A stretch of 64,000 nucleotides of DNA from QALR01 sp045646925 (GCA_045646925.1 JAZRLQ010000012.1:1-64000), one strand, 5' to 3'. Positions 53,933 to 62,574 are shown, numbered from the stretch's first letter. Translations and numbers: made by a program. Notes: generated by a model from the sequence alone, not told the origin.

Positions 53933-54898
53933 TTGCTGAATTTTGAAGAAAGAATCGTCAAATACGCCATCGTCGATATCGGCGCGAACAGCATTCGCAT
54001 GAATATTTACGATATCGATACGCAAACGGGTGAATTTACCGTATGCGCATCCGCGCGCAGTCTGCTCGGACTCGCTGCTTACGCAAAAAACGGAACGCTC
54101 ACCAACGACGGCGTCGGCAAATTATTTGCCGTTCTCCGAGAATTTCTGGCGAGAGCAAACAGTATCCCTTGCGATCGGTTCTCCGCATTCGCAACCGCTT
54201 CTCTGCGCGGCCTTTCCAACAGCAAAAGGATCCTGCGCGAGATCAAATCGGGACTTGGCATCGACATCGAGATCATCAGTGGCGAAGCGGAGGCGGGCTA
54301 CGATCACGCAGCGATCCGTTATCGTTTCCCCGAAACCGAAAAGGGCATTCTCATCGATATGGGCGGCGGCAGCACGGAGATCGTTCACTTCGACGGCGAC
54401 CGCGTTGCAAACGCAGTTAGCCTCCCCATCGGATGCGTCATGCTCGGCAAGAACTTCACCTCCTGCACGAAAAAGGATCCTTTCCCCACCGAAGCGGAAA
54501 TGGAAAAGATCCGTGCGTACGTAAAAACGATCCTCGGCGCTTACCCCGTCTTCCACGGGCTCGGCGGCACCGCCTTTCTGATCGGCGGTACGGCACGCGC
54601 GGCGGCAAAGCTTTCCCTCTCTGAAAACGAAAATCTGTATGACGGCTATCGCTTCACATCCGAAAAGCTGAAAAAAACGTCGGACACCGCTTTCTGCGAT
54701 ATCCGCGACGGAGGACAATGGCTCCGTGAGACCGTTCCCGACAGAATCACCTCCGTCATTCCCGGTCTCGTCGCCTATCTCGAAATCTGCGAATACATGG
54801 CGCTCTCCGATTTCATCATCAGCAACGCAGGCGTACGAGAAGGTTATCTGATCGACTTTATTCAGAAAAATTTTCTCCGAAAAACTCAAGGATCTTGA
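53933..54898 (+). CDS. Ppx/GppA family phosphatase
   Basis: 321 aa from TTG 53933, which has AAAGGGGGG 6 nt upstream. Exopolyphosphatase/guanosine pentaphosphatase fold: AIVDIGANSIRMNIYDID (first phosphate loop), ATASLRGLSNSKRILREI, and ILIDMGGGSTEIVHF (second loop). GLGGTAFLIGGTARAAAK near residue 225 is also typical. It may hydrolyse polyphosphate or pppGpp; which one is not readable. At 321 aa it has only the two core domains. The 3' end overlaps the convergent spoIIR by 41 bp. Confidence 0.9.
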   Translation: MLNFEERIVKYAIVDIGANSIRMNIYDIDTQTGEFTVCASARSLLGLAAYAKNGTLTNDGVGKLFAVLREFLARANSIPCDRFSAFATASLRGLSNSKRILREIKSGLGIDIEIISGEAEAGYDHAAIRYRFPETEKGILIDMGGGSTEIVHFDGDRVANAVSLPIGCVMLGKNFTSCTKKDPFPTEAEMEKIRAYVKTILGAYPVFHGLGGTAFLIGGTARAAAKLSLSENENLYDGYRFTSEKLKKTSDTAFCDIRDGGQWLRETVPDRITSVIPGLVAYLEICEYMALSDFIISNAGVREGYLIDFIQKNFLRKTQGS

Positions 54899-55454
54899 AT
54901 TTCAGTTTATATTTCGGGTGTTCACCGCCCGTGAGCACGCCGATCTGATCGGAGGTAAAGCCCGTTTTCACCAAAGCCTCCTCCGTTTTCGCGGCGCTCG
55001 TGCAAAGCGTTGGGAAAAGAACGCACCACCAGTTTTTTCCGTCGGCGTCCCCGAGTCTGATCTGCAAGGACTGATATACTCCCGCCGGCAGACTGATATT
55101 TTCATAATGGCGGGTGGGATATTTCTCCTGTTTGAAATACACCTCTGCCGTCATTTCCTCTCCGAGTGTCTCCAACGTTTCATTGCACGCCGCGCGTAAG
55201 TTATCCAAATTTTTCTCTATGATCTCCATGGCTTCTTCGTGCGTTTGCGCGTCCTTCAGAAGCACGTTCAGCTCCGAAAGAACTCTGTCGCGCACAAGGA
55301 GCTTCACGCTCTGATCGTGTTCGGTATCGGAATTTGCGATCACGTGCAGACGCACCGTGTTTTCATAGATCTCCATATCCTCCTTCGAGGGAACGAATCC
55401 GCAGAAGAGGCAGCAGGCAAGCATAGATGCCGTAAAAATAACCAAATATTTCAT
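54858..55454 (-). CDS. spoIIR: Stage II sporulation protein R
   Basis: 198 aa. Secreted by the forespore to trigger SpoIIGA cleavage of pro-sigma-E. N-terminal signal peptide (MKYLVIFTASMLACCLFCGFVPSK), then the SpoIIR core TVRLHVIANSDTEHDQSVKLLVRDRVL, GVYQSLQIRLGDADGKNWWCVLFPTLC. The extra cysteines in the signal region (ACCLFC) are of note. The forespore-type promoter at 55502 fits its sigma-F control in Bacillus. Convergent overlap with the Ppx/GppA gene. Confidence 0.93.
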   Translation of the reverse strand: MKYLVIFTASMLACCLFCGFVPSKEDMEIYENTVRLHVIANSDTEHDQSVKLLVRDRVLSELNVLLKDAQTHEEAMEIIEKNLDNLRAACNETLETLGEEMTAEVYFKQEKYPTRHYENISLPAGVYQSLQIRLGDADGKNWWCVLFPTLCTSAAKTEEALVKTGFTSDQIGVLTGGEHPKYKLKFKILEFFGENFSE

Positions 55455-55501
55455 GATGAATCCTTTCTTTTTCCGATATGTAGTTTCGTTTCGGATATCA
55501 T

Positions 55502-55530
55502 GAGTATGTCCGTTTTTGAAATCATTATTC
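55502..55530 (-). promoter_or_regulatory. Forespore-type (sigma-F/G) promoter of spoIIR
   Basis: Minus strand TGAATA, 17-nt spacer, CATACTC, fitting GHATR-N17-CATnnTA except the last position. About 50 nt before spoIIR, after the terminator of the upstream gene. Confidence 0.65.
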
Positions 55531-55539
55531 AGAAAACAG

Positions 55540-55583
55540 AAAAAAGAGCAAGAACAAAAGGAAATCCTTTCATTCTTGCTCTT
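55540..55583 (-). terminator. Terminator of the radical SAM-mgsA-sanA operon
   Basis: AGAGCAAGAA/TTCTTGCTCT stem with a 19-nt loop that partly pairs (AAAGGA/TCCTTT), followed on the minus strand by TTTTCTG. Confidence 0.8.
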
Positions 55584-55604
55584 TCTACGCTTTTTTCATA
55601 TCCG

Positions 55605-56207
55605 TCAATCGAAAAGACAAAGAGCGAAATCCTTGACTCTCGCGAGGACCTCTCTGCAATCTCGGTAAAACTGTCCGGAATAAATATCGAGATCGGCAGA
55701 AGCGCCCTTGACGTTCATCCCCATGTCCTTTGCGATATACATCGCGCGGTACAAATGGTATTTTTGTGTCACGGCAACGATGTTTTCTATACCGTAAACG
55801 TCTTTTGCTCTCTGCATCGTCTCGTAGGTGGAATATCCCTGCGGATCCTCCACGATATCCTCCTCGCGCACGCCGTTTTCGAGTGCGTAAAGCTTCATAT
55901 GCTTGACCTCGCTCCACTCGCCGTTTCCGTCACCCGAAAGAAGAAGCTTCTTCACCTTTCCGTCCGTATACAAGGCGATCGCCGTATCCATGCGGTCGCG
56001 GAGCATATCGGAAAGTCGGCCTCCCTCGTGTACCTTCGCGCCGAGAACGACCGCGCAAGCCTCCGAGGGATCCGAAAAATCCTCTCCGATGTCACCATAG
56101 ACCGAAACGATCATGAATATATTGACCGAAAGGGTGACGATCAGCGCACATAATGTAATCGCAATGGGTATGACGATCCCAAGAAACCGTCTTTGAAAAG
56201 GTCTCAT
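55605..56207 (-). CDS. SanA/YdcF-type DUF218 membrane protein
   Basis: 200 aa. One N-terminal membrane helix (FLGIVIPIAITLCALIVTLSVNIFMIV), then an extracytoplasmic DUF218 domain: ACAVVLGAKVHEGGRLSDMLRDRMDTAIALYTDGKVKKLLLSGDG and STYETMQRAKDVYGIENIVAVTQKYHLYRAMYIAKDMG. Related to SanA (vancomycin resistance, envelope barrier) and ElyC. The biochemical role is unknown. The start overlaps the mgsA stop by 4 nt (ATGA), so the genes are coupled. Confidence 0.88.
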   Translation of the reverse strand: MRPFQRRFLGIVIPIAITLCALIVTLSVNIFMIVSVYGDIGEDFSDPSEACAVVLGAKVHEGGRLSDMLRDRMDTAIALYTDGKVKKLLLSGDGNGEWSEVKHMKLYALENGVREEDIVEDPQGYSTYETMQRAKDVYGIENIVAVTQKYHLYRAMYIAKDMGMNVKGASADLDIYSGQFYRDCREVLARVKDFALCLFD

Positions 56208-56692
56208 CCGTTATCCCTCCCCATCGTCGAGGCGCGCATATTGATATTGTGGCGGAAATTGATCAGCTTTCTCGTATATTCGGTCTCCATATAGGGACTC
56301 GTAATGATAAAATCCGCGGTAGATCGATTATTTGCAATCGGAATGTCGTAGACCTGCGCGATACGGAGCAACGCCTTCACGTCGGGATCGTGCGGTTGTG
56401 CCTGCAAAGGATCGGAAAAGAAGATCACAAGATCGATGTGTCCTTCCACAATGCGCGAGCCGATCTGCTGGTCGCCGCCAAGAGGACCGCTGTTATAGCC
56501 GCGGATCGGAAGACCCGTTCTGTCCGCGATCATTTTTGCCGTCGTTCCCGTTCCGCAAAGAAAATGATGCTCGAGGATCTTCTTGTTGGCAATACACCAA
56601 TCGATGATCTCCTGCTTTTTGTTGTCATGCGCGATCAGCGCAATGCTTTTCTGCTTGGGCAGCGTACAAGCTACGTATTCGTTTTCAAACAT
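56204..56692 (-). CDS. mgsA: Methylglyoxal synthase
   Basis: 162 aa. Converts dihydroxyacetone phosphate to methylglyoxal, relieving sugar-phosphate stress. Motifs: IALIAHDNKKQEIIDWC, CGTGTTAKMIADRTGLP (phosphate loop), YNSGPLGGDQQIGSRIVEG, DLVIFFSDPLQAQPHDPDVKALLRI (catalytic Asp) and IANNRSTADFII. ATG 56692 has AGGAGG upstream; the frame opens much further upstream, but that part lies inside the preceding radical SAM gene. Between the radical SAM gene (40 bp) and sanA (overlap). Confidence 0.96.
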   Translation of the reverse strand: MFENEYVACTLPKQKSIALIAHDNKKQEIIDWCIANKKILEHHFLCGTGTTAKMIADRTGLPIRGYNSGPLGGDQQIGSRIVEGHIDLVIFFSDPLQAQPHDPDVKALLRIAQVYDIPIANNRSTADFIITSPYMETEYTRKLINFRHNINMRASTMGRDNG

Positions 56693-56732
56693 AATATACC
56701 TCCTGTAATGATAATAGATATGCACGGTTGTT

Positions 56733-57569
56733 TCATGAGCCGAATCTTCTCGCATAGCCGCATTTGCGGCAAAGCTCCTCGGTGGCTCTTCTTTCGGTAA
56801 AGCCCTTTCGCATGGCGACCGCACGGGGTGAAGATAAGATCGCCTCCGCCGTCGCTCCCTCGTCAAAAATATTGCCGAGTGTCACAGCGCCCTCTCTGTC
56901 GAGACAGCAAGGAATGACTCTTCCGTCGCAAAGAATACCGAAATGGTCCTTGAGTCCGTAACAGAACACCGAGTCGCCTCTGTCACAAGCCTCCATATCG
57001 GGCCACTCGAAGCGTTCTCCGTATTCCAAATGCAATTTATCGCGGATTCGGGCGCCCCTCTTTCCGAAGCTCCATTCATTCGGGAAACGCTCGTGAAGCA
57101 AAGCGACGGTATCAGTATTCCGTCCCTCGTCGTATCCCTGATTCCAAAGTCGAAGAACCGTCAGAACACCGTGGCTGCTCGCATAATCGGCAAAATCCAG
57201 ACAATCTCCAATATAACGGAGATAATCCTCGTAAGCACCGCTTTCAAAGCTATGCACGGAAATATTGACCTTATAGATCCCCGCCTCCACGATCTCCCGT
57301 CCGCGTCTTGACAAAAGCGTTCCGTTGGTCGTGATCGCGGGACGATAGCCGTTCTCGTTCGCGATTCGAATAAAATCCGTCAGAAGCGGGTGCGTCAGAG
57401 GCTCACCCATAACGTGAAAATACAAATACTTCGTCACAGACTTCAGTTTTTCCGCAACAATACGGAATTCCGCCTCGCTCATTCGTCTCGGCGCGCGCTT
57501 CGTTCCGGGGCAAAACGAGCAGTTGCGATTACATATATCGGTAATTTCTACATAAACACGTGAATACAT
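56733..57569 (-). CDS. Radical SAM/SPASM-type protein
   Basis: 278 aa. Radical SAM motif CNRNCSFC near residues 13-20 (EITDICNRNCSFCPGTKRAPRRMS), then GEPLTHPLL (SAM GGE-like position) and ITTNGTLL. The C-terminal cysteine cluster (FCYGLKDHFGILCDGRVIPCCLD, CRKCGY) is a SPASM-like auxiliary cluster domain. Such proteins modify peptides or tRNA or act in cofactor assembly; no precursor peptide gene was seen next to it. ATG 57569 with GGGAAG upstream. First gene of an operon with mgsA and sanA. Confidence 0.85.
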   Translation of the reverse strand: MYSRVYVEITDICNRNCSFCPGTKRAPRRMSEAEFRIVAEKLKSVTKYLYFHVMGEPLTHPLLTDFIRIANENGYRPAITTNGTLLSRRGREIVEAGIYKVNISVHSFESGAYEDYLRYIGDCLDFADYASSHGVLTVLRLWNQGYDEGRNTDTVALLHERFPNEWSFGKRGARIRDKLHLEYGERFEWPDMEACDRGDSVFCYGLKDHFGILCDGRVIPCCLDREGAVTLGNIFDEGATAEAILSSPRAVAMRKGFTERRATEELCRKCGYARRFGS

Positions 57570-57610
57570 ATTCTTCCCATTTCTTTCATTTATTAAACTT
57601 CCATACTTCA

Positions 57611-57639
57611 AGTATAGCATTCCGTCGCCTATTTGTCAA
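57611..57639 (-). promoter_or_regulatory. Sigma-A promoter of the radical SAM-mgsA-sanA operon
   Basis: Minus strand TTGACA, 17-nt spacer, TATACT, 42 nt before the first start. Confidence 0.8.
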
Positions 57640-57690
57640 GAAAACGATTTCACCACACATTATTATTCTATAGTAAGAAAGGAATTCTCT

Positions 57691-58503
57691 ATGTTTGATC
57701 TTCATATCCATACGCTCCATTCCGTCGATAGCAAGCAGACGATCGACGAGGTTTGCGAAAGCGCGATCCAAAAGGGCTTGCAAGGCATCGCCATCTGCGA
57801 CCACGTCGATATGTGGTTTTCTCAAAAACTGAACACACCCGCGGCGATCCGCGATTGCGTGGAGGACGTTCGCCGCGCTCGTGCAGCATACGGTGATCGT
57901 CTGGAGATCCTGCAAGGCGTGGAAATGGCGGAATATCTCTACGATTCCGAAAACGCCGATCGTATCCTCGGGCTCGGTGAACTCGACGTCATCCTCGGCT
58001 CCGTCCATAGTGTCGCCTTCGAAGAGATCGACGATAGCTACTCTCGCATAGATTTTTCGTCCATGCCCGAAGAAAAGATTGTCCGCTTCATGAAAAAATA
58101 CTTCTTCCATATCTCCGAAATGATCGAAAAAACGGATTTCGACGTGCTTTCCCATTTGACCTGCCCCTTGCGCTACATCAACGGAAAATATAACAGAAGC
58201 ATCGACGTTCAGATCTTCGAAAAGGAGATTCTCGATATCTTCAGAACCATTATTGAAAAGGATATTCCCCTCGAGATCAACACCTCGGGAATCGGCTCCT
58301 TCTATAGCTGCTATATGCCGGATACCAACCTGATCCGCAAATATCAAAGCATGGGCGGCAAGCTCATCACCCTCGCATCCGATGCTCACGTGCCGCAAAA
58401 CGTCGGAAATGCATTCCCCGAAACGAAGACCTTGCTTCAAGATCTTGGGTTTGACAGCTACTGCGTCTTCCGCAAAAGAAAGCTTTGTCAGCAAGGTTTT
58501 TAA
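57691..58503 (+). CDS. PHP-domain phosphatase (histidinol-phosphatase-like)
   Basis: 270 aa. PHP metal motifs: FDLHIHTLHSVDS at residues 2-14, AICDHVDMWF, GVEMAEYL, ILGSVHSVAF, FDVLSHLTCPLRY and ASDAHVP near the C-terminus, together forming a multi-metal site. Most like HisK-type histidinol-phosphate phosphatases, but PHP proteins of other specificity look alike, and no other his gene is in the window. AAAGGA lies 7 nt before the ATG. Divergent from the radical SAM operon. Confidence 0.85.
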   Translation: MFDLHIHTLHSVDSKQTIDEVCESAIQKGLQGIAICDHVDMWFSQKLNTPAAIRDCVEDVRRARAAYGDRLEILQGVEMAEYLYDSENADRILGLGELDVILGSVHSVAFEEIDDSYSRIDFSSMPEEKIVRFMKKYFFHISEMIEKTDFDVLSHLTCPLRYINGKYNRSIDVQIFEKEILDIFRTIIEKDIPLEINTSGIGSFYSCYMPDTNLIRKYQSMGGKLITLASDAHVPQNVGNAFPETKTLLQDLGFDSYCVFRKRKLCQQGF

Positions 58504-58623
58504 ATCATTTTGTCGAAAAAAATGATTTAAAAATGAACAAATAAGACAAAGAAAATGACTGTCAATATTGCCCCGAAAAATCACCGTATATCTTTTGTTT
58601 CTATACGATACATAATTTCTACC

Positions 58624-58637
58624 ACAACATATAGTGT
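58624..58637. promoter_or_regulatory. NrdR box 1 upstream of nrdD
   Basis: ACAACATATAGTGT; its reverse complement ACACTATATGTTGT fits the NrdR consensus (acaCwAtATaTwGtgt). It lies just before the -35. Confidence 0.85.
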
Positions 58638-58643
58638 AATCGG

Positions 58644-58672
58644 TTGACTTTCACACAATATATTGTTATAAT
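58644..58672 (+). promoter_or_regulatory. Sigma-A promoter of nrdDG
   Basis: TTGACT, 17-nt spacer, TATAAT, overlapping NrdR box 2. Transcription starts about 135 nt before nrdD, leaving a long leader. Confidence 0.85.
58653..58666. promoter_or_regulatory. NrdR box 2 within the nrdD promoter spacer
   Basis: ACACAATATATTGT lies between -35 and -10. It is 15 nt from box 1 (29 nt start to start), near the three-turn spacing typical of paired NrdR boxes. Binding would block RNA polymerase. Confidence 0.85.
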
Positions 58673-58682
58673 AAGAGAACCT

Positions 58683-58709
58683 AGCAGTGTTTTTGCAAAA
58701 AATACTGCT
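58683..58709 (+). promoter_or_regulatory. Hairpin in the nrdD leader
   Basis: AGCAGT-GTTTTTGC-AAAAAAT-ACTGCT can form a nearly continuous stem, followed by TATTTTC. It lies about 10 nt after the expected transcription start. Possible attenuator or RNA-stability element. The rest of the leader (58710-58800) is AT-rich with no recognised element. Confidence 0.4.
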
Positions 58710-58812
58710 TATTTTCAAACGATCACGGACACATCCGACATCCAATTGATAAACAGATTACCAAACACATATTCTATATTTATTATAGAAAATAAAACAA
58801 GGAGGCGCTCTA

Positions 58813-60984
58813 ATGAAAATTATTAAAAGAAACGGCACAGAAGCTATTTTCGATCCGAAAAAAATCGTCGTCGCCGTGACGAAAGCAAATAACAGCGTTG
58901 TTCCCAGCGCACGAATGACACCTGTACAGATCAAACGCATCGCAGAGGACGTGGAAAGTGCGGCGCTTAATATTCACAGAGCGCTCAGCGTAGAAGAAAT
59001 TCAAGATATGGTCGAAGACCAGATCATGAACCAAAGAGCCTTCGACGTTGCAAGAACCTACATTACCTATCGTTACAACCGTGCGCTCATCCGCAAGTCC
59101 AATACCACGGACGAGCAGATCATGAGCCTCATCGAATGCAACAACGAAGAGGTAAAGCAGGAAAACTCCAATAAAAACCCCACCGTCAACAGCGTTCAGC
59201 GCGACTATATGGCAGGTGAAGTCAGCAAGGACATCACAAAGAGAATTCTTCTTCCCAAGGATATCGTTTCCGCGCACGAGCAAGGCATCATCCACTTCCA
59301 CGACGCCGATTACTTCGCGCAGCATATGCACAACTGCGACCTCGTCAATCTGGAGGATATGCTCCAGAACGGCACCGTTATCAGCGGAACCATGATCGTG
59401 AAGCCGCATAGCTTCTCCACTGCCTGCAACATCGCAACGCAGATCATCGCGCAGGTTGCTTCCTGCCAGTACGGCGGTCAGAGTATCAGCCTTACTCACC
59501 TCGCTCCCTTCGTTGACGTCAGCCGTCAGAAGATCCGCAAGCTCGTTCGTGAAGAGCTTGACGATCTCCCCGGCATTACGGAGGAAAAGATCTTCCAAAT
59601 CGCAGAAAAGCGTCTGCACGAGGAGATCGAACGCGGTATTCAGATGATTCAGTATCAGGTTGTCACTCTCATGACCACAAATGGTCAGGCTCCCTTCGTT
59701 ACCGTCTTCATGTATCTCGGCGAAGCGAAAAACGAGCAGGAACGCAGCGACCTTGCATTGATCATCGAAGAAACGCTCAAGCAGCGCTATAAAGGTGTTA
59801 AAAACGAAAAGGGCGTTTGGGTCACTCCCGCATTCCCCAAGCTCATCTACGTATTGGAAGAAAACAATATCCACGAAGACAGCAAATATTACTACCTCAC
59901 CAAGCTCGCCGCAAAATGCACGGCGAAGCGTATGGTTCCCGACTATATTTCCGAAAAGATCATGCTTCAGAACAAGATCGACAAAAACGGCGAAGGTCAC
60001 TGCTATACCTGCATGGGTTGCCGCAGCTTCCTTACCCCCTACGTCGATGAAAACGGCAAGCCCAAGTACTACGGAAGATTCAACCAAGGTGTCGTTACCG
60101 TCAACCTCGTTGATATCGGTCTTTCCGCAGACAAGGATATGAACAAATTCTGGGAGATCTTCGACGAACGTATGGAGCTTTGCCACCGAGCATTGCAATG
60201 CCGTCACGACAGACTGACGGGTACGCTCTCCGACGCCGCTCCGATCCTTTGGCAGCACGGCGCACTTCTCCGTTTGCAGAAGGGCGAGACCATCGACAAA
60301 TATCTCCACGGCGGTTACTCCACTCTTTCTCTCGGCTATGCGGGACTTTGGGAATGCGTATATAGCATGATCGGTAAAAAGCTCACCGAGCCCGAAGGCG
60401 AAGAGTTTGGTCTTGAGATCATGAGAAAACTCAACGAATACACTGCAAAGTGGAAAAAGGCGGAAAACATCGACTATTCCCTTTACGGCACACCGCTCGA
60501 AAGCACAACTTACAAATTTGCAAAGACCCTGCAGAAGCGTTTCGGCTTCATCAAGGGTGTTACCGATAAAAACTACATCACCAACAGCTACCACATTCAC
60601 GTTACGGAAGAGATCGACGCATTCGAAAAGCTTGCTTTGGAAGCAAAATTCCAGGCACTCTCTCCCGGCGGCGCAATTTCCTACGTCGAAGTTCCCAATA
60701 TGCAGAACAATATCGACGCCGTTCTCTCCGTCATGAACTTCATTTACCACAATATCATGTACGCAGAGCTTAACACGAAGAGCGATTATTGTCAGGTTTG
60801 CGGTTTTGATGGCGAAATCGAGATCAAAAAGGACGACACAAAGCTCGTTTGGGAATGCCCCAATTGCGGAAACCGCGATCAGAGCAAAATGAACGTCGCA
60901 AGACGTACCTGCGGTTACATCGGCACGCAGTTCTGGAATCAAGGCAGAACGCAGGAAATTCAGGAACGCGTACTGCACCTTTAA
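58813..60984 (+). CDS. nrdD: Anaerobic ribonucleoside-triphosphate reductase
   Basis: 723 aa. Oxygen-sensitive class III enzyme making dNTPs. The N-terminal ATP-cone (MKIIKRNGTEAIFDPKKIVVAVTKAN) gives allosteric control. The catalytic domain has HFHDADYF, HNCDLVNLEDML, GGQSISLTHLAPFVD and CYTCMGCRSFLTPY. C-terminal zinc site CQVC...CPNC and glycyl-radical loop RRTCGYIGTQFWNQGR, with the radical Gly after Cys. AGGAGG lies before the ATG. Followed 12 bp later by nrdG. NrdR boxes control the promoter. Confidence 0.97.
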   Translation: MKIIKRNGTEAIFDPKKIVVAVTKANNSVVPSARMTPVQIKRIAEDVESAALNIHRALSVEEIQDMVEDQIMNQRAFDVARTYITYRYNRALIRKSNTTDEQIMSLIECNNEEVKQENSNKNPTVNSVQRDYMAGEVSKDITKRILLPKDIVSAHEQGIIHFHDADYFAQHMHNCDLVNLEDMLQNGTVISGTMIVKPHSFSTACNIATQIIAQVASCQYGGQSISLTHLAPFVDVSRQKIRKLVREELDDLPGITEEKIFQIAEKRLHEEIERGIQMIQYQVVTLMTTNGQAPFVTVFMYLGEAKNEQERSDLALIIEETLKQRYKGVKNEKGVWVTPAFPKLIYVLEENNIHEDSKYYYLTKLAAKCTAKRMVPDYISEKIMLQNKIDKNGEGHCYTCMGCRSFLTPYVDENGKPKYYGRFNQGVVTVNLVDIGLSADKDMNKFWEIFDERMELCHRALQCRHDRLTGTLSDAAPILWQHGALLRLQKGETIDKYLHGGYSTLSLGYAGLWECVYSMIGKKLTEPEGEEFGLEIMRKLNEYTAKWKKAENIDYSLYGTPLESTTYKFAKTLQKRFGFIKGVTDKNYITNSYHIHVTEEIDAFEKLALEAKFQALSPGGAISYVEVPNMQNNIDAVLSVMNFIYHNIMYAELNTKSDYCQVCGFDGEIEIKKDDTKLVWECPNCGNRDQSKMNVARRTCGYIGTQFWNQGRTQEIQERVLHL

Positions 60985-60996
60985 TCAGGATATCTC

Positions 60997-61560
60997 ATGA
61001 ATTACGCATTGATCAGAAAAAACGATATTGCCAACGGTCCCGGCGTCCGCGTTTCCCTTTTCGTCAGTGGGTGTCGTCACCATTGCAAAGGCTGCTTCAA
61101 CCCCGAAACGTGGAACTTTTCCTACGGAAAGCCTTTCACGGATGCAGTTATGGAAGAAATCCTCCGCGCATTGAAGCCCGAATACGTCTCCGGTCTTTCC
61201 CTGCTCGGTGGCGAGCCATTTGAACCCGAAAATCAGGCAGGACTCGTCAAATTGACTTCCCTTGTCCGCGAGCGCTATCCGAACAAGAACATTTGGTGCT
61301 ACTCCGGCTTCACCTTTGAAGACCGCCTCCTGCAAGGAAAGGTCGGCGATCCCGACACTTGCCTTGCACTGCTGAAAAATATCGACGTTCTCGTGGACGG
61401 CACGTTCAAGGAAGAACTCAAGGACGCATCTCTCCTCTTCCGCGGATCTGCCAATCAGAACATCATCGATGTGCAGAAATCCTTGAAGAAAGGTCATATG
61501 ATCCTTCTGGAAGGAAAATGGAAGCGCACGATGGGTAGCGGTGATATCAATGAAATCTAA
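60997..61560 (+). CDS. nrdG: Anaerobic ribonucleotide reductase activating protein
   Basis: 187 aa. Radical SAM activase that generates the glycyl radical on NrdD. Cluster motif CRHHCKGC with Cys26, Cys30 and Cys33 preceded by DIANGPGVRVSLFVSG. SAM-binding LLGGEPFEPEN. Short, with no ferredoxin insert, as usual. Second gene of nrdDG, 12 bp after nrdD. Confidence 0.96.
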   Translation: MNYALIRKNDIANGPGVRVSLFVSGCRHHCKGCFNPETWNFSYGKPFTDAVMEEILRALKPEYVSGLSLLGGEPFEPENQAGLVKLTSLVRERYPNKNIWCYSGFTFEDRLLQGKVGDPDTCLALLKNIDVLVDGTFKEELKDASLLFRGSANQNIIDVQKSLKKGHMILLEGKWKRTMGSGDINEI

Positions 61561-61565
61561 AAATC

Positions 61566-61607
61566 AAAAGGACAGAATCTAACGATTCTGTCCTTTTAAT
61601 TTTTAGC
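61566..61607. terminator. Terminator between nrdG and the epimerase gene
   Basis: AAAAGGACAGAAT/ATTCTGTCCTTTT stem with a 5-nt loop, followed by AATTTTT. A-rich on the other side, so it can work in both directions. Confidence 0.85.
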
Positions 61608-61611
61608 AAGC

Positions 61612-62538
61612 TTATTCTTCGAAGCAGTTGTAGGTTTCGAGCATTTGCTTACCGATCTTATAAAGGAAGATCTCCATTTCCTGACGAAGCTCGGGAGACA
61701 TCATGTCGAGCTTCTTCTGTTCCTCGCCGTCCTTTACGAAGGGGATCGGATTCACACGGCGGATGGGGGAATCGACCTCAAAATTGAAGGTACCTTTATA
61801 TCCAATTTCAAGCAAAGCAGAGATCACGGCGTCAAAGTTGATATTGCCCCAATAGGGATACAGATGCAGGTCGCAGCCGGGGGTACGTACGCCGCCGTAG
61901 TTATCGTGAACGTGCAAGCCCTCAAGTCTGGAGCCGAGCTTCTTGAGCTCCGCGTACTGATCGAGATTGCAAAGGTTTGCGTGACCGGTATCCCAGCATA
62001 CGCCGAAGAGCGGATGGTCGATTCTGTCAAGAAGTTCATTGAGATCGTCTGCAGTTGAGATTTTGTTATCTCCCGCCGACCAACCAACGTTTTCGATCAG
62101 AAGTCTCGTACCGTATTTCTCCGCATAGGGAATCAACTGTCTGAAAATTTCGGTATTTCTTTCCAGATATTCGTCGCGGGACATAGGGGTAATTGCCTGA
62201 CCGGGGTGCACGGTCATGGTCGGAATGCCGATCTTGCCCGCAAGATCAATGGCGCGAGTCGTTTTTTTGAAATAGAATTTTCCGTTATCGTTACCCATAG
62301 AGTTGCCGAAGGGCTCATGGCTCTGTACGGGAATCAGCTCCAGCGTTTCGATCTCTCTTTTGTATTCATCCGCGAGGATCTCGTTGTCCGTCGTGAAGTA
62401 AGAAGAGCCCGGAAGATATCTCGACCAGAAGGAGATGTCGATATACTTGAAGCCTGCATTCTTCAAATGCACGAGAGAGGAATGCAGATCGCCGTCGTAG
62501 AAATGCAGAATCGGTCCGTTCGTTTGAGAAAGTTTCAT
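61612..62538 (-). CDS. Sugar phosphate isomerase/epimerase (xylose isomerase-like TIM barrel)
   Basis: 308 aa. AP_endonuc_2/xylose isomerase-like fold: GFKYIDISFW, TMTVHPGQ, RLLIENVGWSAG (metal Glu), FGVCWDTGHANL (Asp and His), GLHVHDNYG and GTFNFEVDSP (Glu), a typical metal-binding set. The substrate is unknown; relatives act on tagatose, allulose, inosose or similar sugars. No transporter or kinase nearby specifies it. Has its own promoter at 62575. Confidence 0.85.
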   Translation of the reverse strand: MKLSQTNGPILHFYDGDLHSSLVHLKNAGFKYIDISFWSRYLPGSSYFTTDNEILADEYKREIETLELIPVQSHEPFGNSMGNDNGKFYFKKTTRAIDLAGKIGIPTMTVHPGQAITPMSRDEYLERNTEIFRQLIPYAEKYGTRLLIENVGWSAGDNKISTADDLNELLDRIDHPLFGVCWDTGHANLCNLDQYAELKKLGSRLEGLHVHDNYGGVRTPGCDLHLYPYWGNINFDAVISALLEIGYKGTFNFEVDSPIRRVNPIPFVKDGEEQKKLDMMSPELRQEMEIFLYKIGKQMLETYNCFEE

Positions 62539-62574
62539 AAAAGTGCCTCCCTAATATTTATTATATGATATAGA

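Noticed and set aside
55560..55604. Small RNA gene at the hairpin after sanA
   Set aside because: Best explained as the operon terminator; no separate promoter on that strand.
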